64,000 nt of DNA from Stenotrophomonas maltophilia (GTDB taxonomy: Bacteria > Pseudomonadota > Gammaproteobacteria > Xanthomonadales > Xanthomonadaceae), in the NCBI GenBank assembly GCA_002364755.1, contig DEZI01000023.1:1-64000 (forward strand), read 5' to 3'. Each line of letters opens with the position of its first letter. Position 1 is the stretch's first letter. A program made the position numbers and the translations under genes. Below the pieces are notes generated by a model. It made no database searches, had not been told where the DNA came from, and saw only the letters and a program-made list of their open reading frames with translations. Positions 42,509 to 50,931 of the stretch are shown here, piece after piece.

Positions 42509-43072
42509 ATGTCCCTCATCAACACCCAGATCCAGCCGTTCGAAGCCAACGCCTACCACAACGGCGAGTTCATCAAGGTTTCCGATGCCAGCCTGAAGGG
42601 CCAGTGGTCCGTCCTGATCTTCATGCCGGCCGCATTCACCTTCAACTGCCCGACCGAGATCGAAGACGCCGCCGAGCATTACGCCGAGTTCAAGAAGGCC
42701 GGTGCCGAGGTCTACATCGTCACCACCGACACCCACTTCTCGCACAAGGTGTGGCACGAAACCTCGCCGGCCGTCGGCAAGGCCCAGTTCCCGCTGGTCG
42801 GCGACCCGACCCACAAGCTGACCCGCGCCTTCGGCGTGCACATTGAAGAAGAAGGCCTGGCCCTGCGCGGCACCTTCATCATCAATCCGGAAGGCGTGAT
42901 CAAGACCCTGGAGATCCACTCCAACGAGATCGCCCGTGACGTCTCCGAGACCCTGCGCAAGCTGAAGGCTGCCCAGTTCACCGCCGCCAACCCGAACCAG
43001 GTCTGCCCGGCCAAGTGGAAGGAAGGCGAGAAGACCCTGACCCCGTCGCTGGACCTGGTCGGCAAGATCTAA
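42509..43072 (+). CDS. ahpC: Alkyl hydroperoxide reductase, peroxiredoxin subunit
   Basis: A typical 2-Cys peroxiredoxin (187 aa) that reduces H2O2 and organic peroxides and is recycled by AhpF. Peroxidatic Cys47 lies in AAFTFNCPTEIED (the xanthomonad variant of FTFVCPTE); the resolving Cys is near residue 166 in NQVCPAKWKEGEKTL, and the YF-type C-terminal tail is replaced by SLDLVGKI. It is preceded by a strong AGAGGA site and an OxyR-type operator, and followed by ahpF and oxyR. Confidence 0.97.
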   Translation: MSLINTQIQPFEANAYHNGEFIKVSDASLKGQWSVLIFMPAAFTFNCPTEIEDAAEHYAEFKKAGAEVYIVTTDTHFSHKVWHETSPAVGKAQFPLVGDPTHKLTRAFGVHIEEEGLALRGTFIINPEGVIKTLEIHSNEIARDVSETLRKLKAAQFTAANPNQVCPAKWKEGEKTLTPSLDLVGKI

Positions 43073-43144
43073 AGCAGTACCGGCCTGCCGCGGCCCCACG
43101 CCGCGGTGCGCCCCTCATCCCCGTGCCGGCCCCACGCCGGCGTG

Positions 43145-43228
43145 GGGGTGAACCCAAGGCAGCCGAGCAAGCAAGCCATCGCTCGCCAGCCCCTTCCACA
43201 GCTGTCTCTGCTGCCTTGGGTTCACCCC
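43145..43228. repeat. Long inverted repeat between ahpC and ahpF
   Basis: Perfect 18-bp arms GGGGTGAACCCAAGGCAG (43145-43162) and its complement (43211-43228) enclose 48 nt. Two further GC hairpins (GCCGCGG..., GCCGGC...) lie just upstream at 43085-43145. Confidence 0.85.
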
Positions 43229-43300
43229 TACCCCCTCGCTGGTCCGCTATCTTTCACAGCGGTGCCACGCCCCCTGTTTGCCTGAAGCCAGGAGAAGACC

Positions 43301-44893
43301 ATGTTGGACGCCAACCTGCAGTCGCAGCTGAAGACCTATCTGGAGCGCGTGACCCGCCCGATCCAGATCACCGCGCACGCCGATGACGGTGCCAAGTCGC
43401 AGGAAATGCTGGAACTGCTGCAGACCCTGGAAAGCCTGTCGGACAAGATCTCGCTGCAGATCCTGAGCGACGGCCAGGGCCGCGTGCCGTCCTTCGACCT
43501 GGGCACCCCGGGCCAGGACATCCACCTGACCTTCGCCGGCCTGCCGATGGGCCACGAGTTCACCTCGCTGGTGCTGGCCCTGCTGCAGGTCGGCGGCCAC
43601 CCGGCCAAGGCCACCGCCGAGCTGATCGAGCAGGTGCAGAACCTGGAAGGCGACTACCGCTTCGAGACCTACTTCTCGCTGTCCTGCCAGAACTGCCCGG
43701 ACGTGGTGCAGGCGCTGAACCTGGCCGCCGTGCTCAACCCGCGCATCCAGCACGTGGCCATCGACGGCGCGCTGTTCCAGGACGAAGTGGAGAAGCGCGA
43801 GATCATGTCCGTGCCCACCGTGTACCTCAACGGTGAAGTGTTCGACCAGGGCCGCATGACCCTGGAACAGATCGTGGCCAAGCTGGACACCAACGCCGGC
43901 AAGCGCGATGCCGAGAAGATCGCCGCCAAGGACGCCTTCGACGTGCTGGTGGTCGGCGGTGGCCCCGCCGGCGCCGCAGCGGCCATCTACGCCGCGCGCA
44001 AGGGCATCCGCACCGGCATCGCTGCCGAGCGTTTCGGTGGCCAGGTGCTGGACACGATGGCGATCGAGAACTTCATTTCGGTGAAGGAGACCGAGGGCCC
44101 GAAGCTGGCCACCGCGCTGGAACAGCACGTGCGCGAGTACGAGGTGGACATCATGGACCTGCAGCGCGCCACCGGGCTGGTCCCGGCCGGCGAAGACGGC
44201 CTGGTGCAGGTGCAGCTGGAAAACGGCGCGGTGCTGAAGTCGCGCTCGATCATCCTGTCCACCGGCGCACGCTGGCGGCAGATGAACGTGCCGGGTGAGG
44301 ACCAGTATCGCAACAAGGGCGTGGCCTACTGCCCGCACTGCGACGGCCCGCTGTTCAAGGGCAAGCGCGTGGCGGTGATCGGCGGCGGCAACTCCGGCGT
44401 GGAAGCGGCCATCGATCTGGCCGGCATCGTGTCGCATGTGACCCTGCTGGAGTTCGATTCCAGCCTGCGCGCCGATGAAGTGCTGCAGAAGAAGCTGCGC
44501 AGCCTGGGCAACGTGACCGTGCTGACCAGCGCGCAGACCACCGAAGTGCTCGGCGATGGCAGCCGCGTCACCGGCCTGGTCTACAAGGACCGCGTTGGCG
44601 GCGATGCCCACCGGGTCGAACTGGAAGGCATCTTCGTGCAGATCGGACTGCTGCCCAACACCGAATGGCTGAAGGACAGCGTGGCGCTGTCGCCGCGTGG
44701 CGAGATCGTCATCGATGACCGCGGGCAGACCAACCTGCCGGGCGTGTTCGCCGCAGGCGATTGCACCACGGTACCCTACAAGCAGATCATCATCGCCATG
44801 GGCGCCGGTTCCACCGCGGCACTGAGCGCCTTCGACCACCTGATCCGTTCGTCCGTGAGCAAGGGCAGCGGCGCGGTGGCCGAGGCGGCCTGA
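43301..44893 (+). CDS. ahpF: Alkyl hydroperoxide reductase, flavoprotein subunit
   Basis: NADH-dependent FAD protein that reduces AhpC. The 530-aa product has a double thioredoxin-fold N-terminus with redox pair Cys129/Cys132 (SCQNCPDVV), then a thioredoxin-reductase-like body: FAD loop VLVVGGGPAGAAAAIYAARKG near residue 212, redox CPHC (AYCPHCDGP) near 345, NAD loop VAVIGGGNSGVEAA, and FAAGDCTTVPYKQI near the end. Residue positions of the N-terminal pair equal those of E. coli AhpF. GGAGAAG precedes the ATG. The 228-bp gap after ahpC contains strong hairpins, which may set the ahpC:ahpF ratio. Confidence 0.97.
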   Translation: MLDANLQSQLKTYLERVTRPIQITAHADDGAKSQEMLELLQTLESLSDKISLQILSDGQGRVPSFDLGTPGQDIHLTFAGLPMGHEFTSLVLALLQVGGHPAKATAELIEQVQNLEGDYRFETYFSLSCQNCPDVVQALNLAAVLNPRIQHVAIDGALFQDEVEKREIMSVPTVYLNGEVFDQGRMTLEQIVAKLDTNAGKRDAEKIAAKDAFDVLVVGGGPAGAAAAIYAARKGIRTGIAAERFGGQVLDTMAIENFISVKETEGPKLATALEQHVREYEVDIMDLQRATGLVPAGEDGLVQVQLENGAVLKSRSIILSTGARWRQMNVPGEDQYRNKGVAYCPHCDGPLFKGKRVAVIGGGNSGVEAAIDLAGIVSHVTLLEFDSSLRADEVLQKKLRSLGNVTVLTSAQTTEVLGDGSRVTGLVYKDRVGGDAHRVELEGIFVQIGLLPNTEWLKDSVALSPRGEIVIDDRGQTNLPGVFAAGDCTTVPYKQIIIAMGAGSTAALSAFDHLIRSSVSKGSGAVAEAA

Positions 44894-44966
44894 TCATTCG
44901 TTCCCAGGGTATCGGGGGCACCATTGCCTGCTGGGTAAGCCGGTCCGTTACCCCTGGGGTCTTACG

Positions 44967-45932
44967 ATGAATCTTCGCGATCTGAAATACCTGGTTGCCC
45001 TGGCCGATCACAGGCACTTCGGCCGGGCTGCCGCCTCCTGTTTCGTCAGCCAGCCCACGCTGTCCACCCAGATCCGCAAGCTGGAAGAAGAGTTGGGTGT
45101 GCCGCTGGTGGAACGCGCACCGCGCAAGGTGATGCTGACCCCGGCCGGACAGGAAGCAGCGATGCGGGCTCGGGTGATCGTGTCCGAAGTGGAACAGCTG
45201 AAGGAAGCGGCGCGACGCAGCCGCGACCCGGAAGCCGGCACGGTGCGCCTGGGGATCTTCCCGACCCTGGGCCCCTACCTGCTGCCGCATGTGATCCCGC
45301 GCATCCGCGACCGCTTCCCCGAACTGGAACTGCTGCTGGTCGAGGAAAAGAGCGACGTATTGCTGGAGCGCCTGCGCGAAGGCAAGCTGGACGCCGCACT
45401 GCTGGCACTGCCGGTGATCGACGACCAGCTGCATGCCGAATTCCTGTTCGAGGAACCGTTCCTGCTGGCCGTGTCCGGGCGCCACCCGCTGGCCCGCCGC
45501 GAACACCTGGACGTGCAGGAACTGGCCACGCAGAAGCTCCTGCTGCTGGAAGATGGCCACTGCCTGCGTGACCAGGCGCTGGAAGTGTGCCGCCTGTTCG
45601 GCGCCAACGAGAAATCCGAATTCCGCGCCACCAGCCTGGAAACGCTGCGACAGATGGTCGCCGCCGACGTCGGCATCACCCTGCTGCCGAGCCTGTCGGT
45701 GCAGCCGCCGGTGCCGCGTTCAAACAACATCCGCCTGCTCGACTTCACCGGCGAAGGCCGCCCCAGCCGGCGCATCGCCATGGTCTGGCGGCGCAGCTCG
45801 GCCATGCACGGTTTCCTGCTGGAGCTGGCCGACCAGTTCAAGCGCCTGCCGCAGGCACTGTTCACCCTCGATGCCGAGGGCGTGCCGGCCGGCGCGGCAC
45901 CGGACCTGTCCGGCCCGCTGCTGAACGGCTGA
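44967..45932 (+). CDS. oxyR: Hydrogen peroxide-sensing regulator OxyR
   Basis: A LysR-family redox sensor of 321 aa. The N-terminal HTH is NLRDLKYLVALADHRHFGRAAASCFVSQPTLSTQIRKLEEELG. The two redox cysteines are Cys199 and Cys208 in DGHCLRDQALEVC, exactly at the E. coli positions, so disulfide sensing should be conserved. It ends the ahpC-ahpF-oxyR cluster typical of Xanthomonadaceae and likely acts at the operator at 42397. It starts 73 bp after ahpF and is followed by a terminator. Confidence 0.96.
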   Translation: MNLRDLKYLVALADHRHFGRAAASCFVSQPTLSTQIRKLEEELGVPLVERAPRKVMLTPAGQEAAMRARVIVSEVEQLKEAARRSRDPEAGTVRLGIFPTLGPYLLPHVIPRIRDRFPELELLLVEEKSDVLLERLREGKLDAALLALPVIDDQLHAEFLFEEPFLLAVSGRHPLARREHLDVQELATQKLLLLEDGHCLRDQALEVCRLFGANEKSEFRATSLETLRQMVAADVGITLLPSLSVQPPVPRSNNIRLLDFTGEGRPSRRIAMVWRRSSAMHGFLLELADQFKRLPQALFTLDAEGVPAGAAPDLSGPLLNG

Positions 45933-46001
45933 TCCAGCGGCGCCGGGCTGGCGTCGCGGCGGGAGTCGATTCCGGCCGCATTTGTCCCCACAATACAGTC
46001 A

Positions 46002-46027
46002 GGCGGCGCCAGGTGGTGCCGCCTTTT
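46002..46027 (+). terminator. Intrinsic terminator of oxyR
   Basis: Stem GGCGGCGCC/GGTGCCGCC (one G-T pair) with loop AGGT, followed by TTTT, 69 bp after the oxyR stop and just before rnk. Confidence 0.75.
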
Positions 46028-46055
46028 GCATGGCTTTCAATCAAGGAGCACCACC

Positions 46056-46475
46056 ATGAACACCGCCAGCGGCCTGCCGCCATCCATCACCCCGCCGTCG
46101 ATCACGGTGACTACCTTCGACATGGACCGCCTCGAGGCCATGCTCGATTCGCCTGCGCTGAGCCAGACGCCTGCCGCGCTCGTGCTTGCCGAAGAACTCA
46201 ACCGGGCCACCGTGCTGGCGCCGGACCAGATTCCCGAAGGCATCGTCATGATGCATTCGCGCGTGGAGTGCGAAGATGAAGTGTCGGGCGAGAAGCACGT
46301 CCTGACCCTGGTCTTCCCCCGCGAAGCCAATGTCGATGAAGGCAAGGTTTCCGTGCTGGCCCCGGTCGGCAGTGCCCTGCTTGGCCTGGCCATCGGCCAG
46401 AGCATCGACTGGAACGCGCCCGGCGGCCGCAAGCTGCGCCTGCGCGTGACTGCGGTCCACAACGACCGTCCCTGA
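46056..46475 (+). CDS. rnk: Regulator of nucleoside diphosphate kinase (GreA/GreB C-terminal domain)
   Basis: A 139-aa Rnk-like protein. Residues 1-55 form a short helical N-terminus (TTFDMDRLEAMLDSP, TPAALVLAEELNRA) and residues 60-139 the GreA/GreB FKBP-like C-terminal domain (VMMHSRVECEDEVSGEKHVLTLVFPREANVDEGKVSVLAPVGSALLGL, IDWNAPGG). Rnk family members bind RNA polymerase and, unlike GreA, lack the long coiled coil for cleavage stimulation. AAGGAG precedes the ATG at 46056. It is followed by transaldolase after 50 bp. Confidence 0.9.
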   Translation: MNTASGLPPSITPPSITVTTFDMDRLEAMLDSPALSQTPAALVLAEELNRATVLAPDQIPEGIVMMHSRVECEDEVSGEKHVLTLVFPREANVDEGKVSVLAPVGSALLGLAIGQSIDWNAPGGRKLRLRVTAVHNDRP

Positions 46476-46525
46476 TGACCGCTGCGCACCGCGCGCGATT
46501 CGACTTACCTGCACCAGGAGCCGTA

Positions 46526-47482
46526 ATGAGTACCCCGTCCAAACTGTCCCAGCTGCGCGAACTGTCGGTGGTTGTCGCCGATACCGGTGACTACGACGCG
46601 ATCAAGCGCCTGCAGCCGGTGGATTGCACCACCAACCCGACCCTGGTGAAGAAGGCGCTGGACCTGCCGGTCTATGCCGAGCTGATCGAACGCGAACTGG
46701 CCTGGGGCCGCCAGCAGGGCGGTGACCGCGAAGCCGTGGTGCACGCCGTGGCCGACCGCCTGACCATCGGCGTCGGCGCGCTGCTGAGCACGCTGGTGCC
46801 GGGCCGCGTGTCCACCGAAGTGGATGCCGACCAGGCCCACGACACCGGGGCCACCGTGGCCAAGGCCCGCCAGTTCATCCAGATGTACGCCGATGCCGGG
46901 GTGCCGCGCGAGAAGATCCTGATCAAGATCGCCGCGACCTGGGAAGGCGTGGAAGCCGCGCGCATCCTGCAGGCCGAGGGCATCGACTGCAACCTGACCC
47001 TGATCTTCAACCCGACCCAGGCCCTGGCCTGCAGCGAAGCCGGCGCGTTCCTGATCTCGCCGTTCGTCGGCCGCATCCTGGACTGGTACGTGGCCAACGG
47101 CCAGACCCCGACCAACATCGACGAAGACCCGGGCGTGAAGTTCGTGCGCGGCGTGTATGCCGAGTTCAAGCGCCGCGGTTCGCCGACGGTGGTGATGGGC
47201 GCCTCGTTCCGTTCGACCGCGCAGATCGAAGCGCTGGCCGGCTGCGACCGCCTGACGATCTCGCCGGACCTGCTGGAAAAGCTGGACGCCGACCACGGCG
47301 AACTGCCGCGCAAGCTGGTGGCCGGTGCGGCCGACGGCGTGGCGGTGACTCCGATCGACGCGGCGAAGTTCGCGGCGGATCTGGCGGCGGACCCGATGGC
47401 GACCGAGAAGCTGGCGACGGGTATCGATGCGTTTGCCAAGGATCTGCAGGCGCTGCGCGAGCGGATCCGCTCGGAACTGTGA
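46526..47482 (+). CDS. tal: Transaldolase (TalB type)
   Basis: Non-oxidative pentose phosphate enzyme moving a dihydroxyacetone unit between sugar phosphates. The 318-aa product has VVADTGDYDAIKRLQPVDCTTNPTL at the N-terminus, the Schiff-base Lys in REKILIKIAATWEGVEAA (about residue 134), NLTLIFNPTQALACSEAGAFLISPFVGRILDWY and the C-terminal MATEKLATGIDAFAKDL. Size and motifs fit subfamily 1. AGGAG precedes ATG 46526. Adjacency to the oxidative-stress cluster may relate to NADPH supply, though a terminator separates it from oxyR. Confidence 0.96.
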   Translation: MSTPSKLSQLRELSVVVADTGDYDAIKRLQPVDCTTNPTLVKKALDLPVYAELIERELAWGRQQGGDREAVVHAVADRLTIGVGALLSTLVPGRVSTEVDADQAHDTGATVAKARQFIQMYADAGVPREKILIKIAATWEGVEAARILQAEGIDCNLTLIFNPTQALACSEAGAFLISPFVGRILDWYVANGQTPTNIDEDPGVKFVRGVYAEFKRRGSPTVVMGASFRSTAQIEALAGCDRLTISPDLLEKLDADHGELPRKLVAGAADGVAVTPIDAAKFAADLAADPMATEKLATGIDAFAKDLQALRERIRSEL

Positions 47483-47546
47483 TTGCGGCGAACGGCTGAG
47501 CCCCTCGTGGCGGGGGGCTTGGTCGCGAAGAGCGGGTCATGCGGTT

Positions 47547-47650
47547 GGCAGAGCGGGTGGGCCGTGCAGGGGACGCTGCAAGTACGTCCATGTAAGCACG
47601 GTCGCCGCATCCATGCGGCTCACGCCCCTGCACGACCCACCCGCCCTGCC
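47547..47650. repeat. Cruciform-like element with 26-bp outer inverted repeat
   Basis: The outer arms 47547-47572 and 47625-47650 pair over 26 bp with two mismatches. Inside lies a CGCATCCATGCG palindrome and a GTACGTCCATGTAAGCA segment, giving a three-way-junction shape. A similar core occurs at 18731-18773 (opposite orientation) and 47842-47907. Confidence 0.7.
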
Positions 47651-47765
47651 TTCGACAGTTTCCGGTGGCCGCCCGCCACGGAAGAAAGAAAGAAGAGCAA
47701 CCGCGGGGTCGCGCGCTCGCTTGCTCGCAGCCGAGCATGGCTCGGCTCTACAGGAAGCAGAAGCA

Positions 47766-47810
47766 GAAAAAGAAAAAGGACGCGGCGAAGGCTGCGTCCT
47801 TTTTCTTTTC
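47766..47810. terminator. Strong bidirectional terminator between tal and msrA
   Basis: GAAAAAGAAAAAGGACGC (47766-47783) and GCGTCCTTTTTCTTTTC (47794-47810) form a long hairpin with A-rich and T-rich flanks, so a U-tract follows the stem on both strands. It separates convergent genes. Confidence 0.9.
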
Positions 47811-47841
47811 CATCAGTTCGTCAGTAACCCAATGCTCTTGC

Positions 47842-47907
47842 TGGCAGGACCGCAGGCGCCATGGCGCCTACGAGCCCCCATGGATGGGTTTACGGCGTGT
47901 CCTGCCA
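47842..47907. repeat. Cruciform-like element, second type
   Basis: Outer arms TGGCAGGAC (47842-47850) and GTCCTGCCA (47899-47907) enclose a perfect GGCGCCATGGCGCC palindrome and a CCCCCATGGATGGG segment; related to the elements at 18731-18773 and 47547-47650. Confidence 0.65.
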
Positions 47908-47951
47908 TCCGCCCCCGTCCCGCCCAACCATCAGCAACCCAGAGCCGCTTT

Positions 47952-47982
47952 GTAGTTCAGCCGACTAACAGTCGGCTCTACC
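47952..47982. repeat. Single REP palindrome (GCCGACTAACAGTCGGC class)
   Basis: GTAG at 47952, arms AGCCGACT/AGTCGGCT, and CTACC at 47978-47982. The same GTAG-bounded layout as the other REPs but with a different stem sequence. Confidence 0.8.
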
Positions 47983-48022
47983 AGGCTTTGGCTTCTGCCC
48001 GCCGCAGGCGGACCTCCGCGCG

Positions 48023-48709
48023 TCAGCGCGGCGCCTCCACATCCAGCCCGATCGGGCAGCTCACGCCGGTGCCACCAATCCCGCAGTACCCGTTCGGGTT
48101 CTTCGCCAGGTACTGCTGGTGATAATCCTCTGCGTAGTAGTACTCCGGCGCCGGGTACACGATCTCGGTGGTGATCGGCCCGTAGCCGGACGCGTCCAGC
48201 TGCGTCTGGTAAGCCTCGCGGCTGGCCAGCGCCGCCGCGTACTGCGACTCATCGGTGGCGTGGATCGCCGAGCGGTACTGGGTGCCCGTGTCGTTGCCCT
48301 GGCGCATGCCCTGAGTCGGGTCGTGGCTTTCCCAGAACAGCTGCAGCAGCCGCTCCAGACTCACCACCGCCGGGTCGAACACCACCTGCACCATCTCGGT
48401 GTGGCCGGTCAGGCCCGAGCAGACCTCTTCATAGGTCGGGTTCGGAGTGACGCCACCGGCATAGCCGACCGAGGTGCTGTACACGCCCGGCTCGGTCCAG
48501 AACTTGCGCTCGGCGCCCCAGAAGCAGCCCAGCGCGAAGCGGATCTGCTGCAGACCGGCGAAGCGGTCCTTCAGCGGATGGCTGTTCACGAAGTGCTGGT
48601 TGCTGTGCAGCGGCAGCGGCTGGTCGCGGCCCGGCAGCGCCTCTTCCGGGCGCGGCAGGCGCTGCTTGAAGGCCCCGATGCCGAGGATGCCCTGGCTGAT
48701 TCCCAACAT
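48023..48709 (-). CDS. msrA: Peptide-methionine (S)-S-oxide reductase MsrA
   Basis: Repairs methionine-S-sulfoxide in proteins. The 228-aa product has catalytic Cys62 in FALGCFWGAERKFW, the conserved GYAGGVTPNPTYEEVCSGLTGHTE, and resolving cysteines near the C-terminus (GYCGIGGTGVSCPIG). The 50-residue N-terminal extension resembles that of E. coli MsrA. ATG 48709 follows AGGAG. It lies 9 bp downstream of the DUF2007 gene on the same strand, so the two probably form an operon. Confidence 0.95.
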   Translation of the reverse strand: MLGISQGILGIGAFKQRLPRPEEALPGRDQPLPLHSNQHFVNSHPLKDRFAGLQQIRFALGCFWGAERKFWTEPGVYSTSVGYAGGVTPNPTYEEVCSGLTGHTEMVQVVFDPAVVSLERLLQLFWESHDPTQGMRQGNDTGTQYRSAIHATDESQYAAALASREAYQTQLDASGYGPITTEIVYPAPEYYYAEDYHQQYLAKNPNGYCGIGGTGVSCPIGLDVEAPR

Positions 48710-48718
48710 GATGCGCTC

Positions 48719-48982
48719 CTACGCCGGCTGTCCGGCCCAATCGTCTGCGTCTGAAATGGGGTCGGACGGGCTCTGACCCAAGTCCAGCGCGGCGATGATC
48801 TCCTCGGCCTGCGGCCGTGCCACGTCGGGGATGCCGACCCGCAGCACGCCGAACAGCGGCAGCTCGCCCATGCCGCCCAGCAGCTGCTCGCCGAACACGA
48901 ACGCGGGGATGCCGGCATCCTCCAGCGCGTGCTTGACCAGGTGGGCGTCGAACAGATTGTCGGCCTTGTACACGATGTGCAT
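48719..48982 (-). CDS. DUF2007 small protein
   Basis: An 87-aa cytoplasmic protein with the DUF2007 pattern MHIVYKADNLFDAHLVKHALEDAGIPAFVFGEQLLGGMGELP, a ferredoxin-like fold resembling PII-type signalling proteins; described as putative signal transducer. ATG 48982 follows GAGGAG; the frame extends upstream into repeat DNA and that part is not real. First gene of a probable unit with msrA. Confidence 0.85.
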   Translation of the reverse strand: MHIVYKADNLFDAHLVKHALEDAGIPAFVFGEQLLGGMGELPLFGVLRVGIPDVARPQAEEIIAALDLGQSPSDPISDADDWAGQPA

Positions 48983-49040
48983 GGGCGGCTCCTCGGGACA
49001 GGGGTCCAGCATACGCCCGGGGGCTGAATCGCGCCGCCGC

Positions 49041-49066
49041 ACTCGCCGGGCATGGCCCGGCGCTAC
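49041..49066. repeat. Single REP palindrome
   Basis: One GCCGGGCATGGCCCGGC palindrome ending CTAC (49063-49066), between the divergent DUF2007 gene and glnS. Confidence 0.75.
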
Positions 49067-49139
49067 CTGCCCGGACCGGGCAACCCTGCCCATGACGCGC
49101 TAAACTGTTGGTCTTTCTGCCTTTCTCTTTCGCCGACTC

Positions 49140-50888
49140 ATGTCCGAGCACACCCCCGCCAGCCCCGAGACCCCCGCCGACAGCCACGAGAAGCGCGATT
49201 TCATCCGCCAGATTGTGCGCGAGGACCTGGCCAGCGGTAAGCACCAGGCGATCAAGACCCGCTTCCCGCCCGAACCCAACGGCTACCTGCACATCGGCCA
49301 TGCCAAGTCGATCTGCCTGAACTTCGGTCTGGCCGGTGAGTTCAGCGGCGTCTGCAACCTGCGCTTCGACGACACCAACCCGGCCAAGGAAGACCCCGAG
49401 TACGTGGCCGCCATCCAGGACGACGTGCGCTGGCTGGGATTCACCTGGAACGAGCTGCGCCACGCCTCGGATTACTTCCAGACCTATTACCTGGCCGCCG
49501 AGAAGCTGATCGAGCAGGGCAAGGCCTACGTCTGCGACCTGTCGGCCGAGGAAGTGCGCGCCTACCGCGGCACCCTCACCGAGCCGGGCCGTCCGTCGCC
49601 GTGGCGCGACCGCAGCGTCGAGGAAAACCTCGACCTGTTCCGCCGCATGCGTGCCGGTGAATTCCCGGACGGTGCGCGCACCGTCCGCGCCAAGATCGAC
49701 ATGGCCAGCGGGAACATCAACCTGCGCGATCCGGCCCTGTACCGCATCAAGCACGTCGAGCACCAGAACACCGGCAACGCGTGGCCGATCTACCCGATGT
49801 ACGACTTCGCGCATGCACTGGGCGATTCCATCGAAGGCATTACCCACTCGCTGTGCACGCTGGAATTCGAAGACCACCGCCCGCTGTACGACTGGTGCGT
49901 GGACAACGTCGATTTCGCCCATGACGATGCGCTGACCCAGCCGCTGGTCGACGCCGGCCTGCCGCGCGAAGCCGCCAAGCCGCGCCAGATCGAGTTCTCG
50001 CGCCTTAACATCAACTACACGGTGATGAGCAAGCGCAAGCTGATGGCGCTGGTCACCGAACAGCTGGTGGACGGTTGGGAAGACCCGCGCATGCCGACCC
50101 TGCAGGGCCTGCGCCGCCGCGGCTACACCCCGGCGGCGATGCGCCTGTTCGCCGAGCGCGTGGGCATCAGCAAACAGAATTCGCTGATCGATTTCAGCGT
50201 GCTCGAAGGCGCGCTGCGCGAGGACCTCGACAGCGCCGCCGCACGCCGCATGGCCGTCATCGATCCGGTGAGGCTGGTGCTGACCAACCTCGACGAAGGC
50301 CACGAAGAGCAGCTGACCTTCAGCAACCACCCCAAGGACGAAAGCTTCGGCAGCCGCCAGGTGCCGTTCGCGCGTGAGCTGTGGATCGACCGCGAGGACT
50401 TCGCCGAAGTGCCGCCCAAGGGCTGGAAGCGCCTGGTGCCAGGCGGCGAAGTGCGCCTGCGTGGCGCCGGCATCATCCGCTGCGATGAAGTGATCAAGGA
50501 CGCCGACGGCACCATCACCGAGCTGCGCGGCTGGCTGGATCCGGAATCGCGCCCAGGCATGGAAGGTGCCAACCGCAAGGTCAAGGGCACCATCCACTGG
50601 GTCAGCGCCGTGCACGCCGTGCCGGCCGAGATCCGCCTGTACGACCGCCTGTTCTCGGTGCCGAACCCGGACGACGAGTCGGAAGGCAAGACCTACCGCG
50701 ATTACCTCAACCCGGAATCGCGCCGCACCGTCACCGGTTATGTCGAGCCGGCCGCGGCCAGCGCCACCCCGGAGCAGTCGTTCCAGTTCGAGCGCACCGG
50801 CTACTTCGTCGCCGACCGCCGCGACCACACCGAAGCCAAGCCGGTGTTCAACCGCAGCGTGACCCTGCGCGACACCTGGTCGGCCTGA
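49140..50888 (+). CDS. glnS: Glutaminyl-tRNA synthetase
   Basis: Charges tRNA-Gln with glutamine. The 582-aa class I synthetase has the HIGH-type motif in PPEPNGYLHIGHAKSICLN (about residue 48), the acceptor-binding region RFDDTNPAKEDPEYV, GITHSLCTLEFEDHRPLYDW and the KMSKS equivalent VMSKRKL (about residue 297), followed by the anticodon-binding beta barrels. ATG 49140 begins an Ala/Pro-rich N-terminal stretch before RDFIRQIVREDL. The direct Gln pathway agrees with a dedicated tRNA-Gln in this window. Confidence 0.97.
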   Translation: MSEHTPASPETPADSHEKRDFIRQIVREDLASGKHQAIKTRFPPEPNGYLHIGHAKSICLNFGLAGEFSGVCNLRFDDTNPAKEDPEYVAAIQDDVRWLGFTWNELRHASDYFQTYYLAAEKLIEQGKAYVCDLSAEEVRAYRGTLTEPGRPSPWRDRSVEENLDLFRRMRAGEFPDGARTVRAKIDMASGNINLRDPALYRIKHVEHQNTGNAWPIYPMYDFAHALGDSIEGITHSLCTLEFEDHRPLYDWCVDNVDFAHDDALTQPLVDAGLPREAAKPRQIEFSRLNINYTVMSKRKLMALVTEQLVDGWEDPRMPTLQGLRRRGYTPAAMRLFAERVGISKQNSLIDFSVLEGALREDLDSAAARRMAVIDPVRLVLTNLDEGHEEQLTFSNHPKDESFGSRQVPFARELWIDREDFAEVPPKGWKRLVPGGEVRLRGAGIIRCDEVIKDADGTITELRGWLDPESRPGMEGANRKVKGTIHWVSAVHAVPAEIRLYDRLFSVPNPDDESEGKTYRDYLNPESRRTVTGYVEPAAASATPEQSFQFERTGYFVADRRDHTEAKPVFNRSVTLRDTWSA

Positions 50889-50931
50889 TCGGATAGGCGA
50901 GCGCCTCAACGGCGCCCGCTCTCGAGCCGCC

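Larger units (their letters stand above)
47483..48022. other. 540-bp gene-free stretch between tal and msrA
   Basis: A structure-dense region: a GAGCCCCTCGTGGCGGGGGGCTT hairpin right after tal, a 104-bp cruciform-like element (47547-47650), a single REP (47728-47752), a strong bidirectional terminator (47766-47810), a second cruciform-like element (47842-47907) and a REP (47952-47982). No coding frame is supported. Confidence 0.7.
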
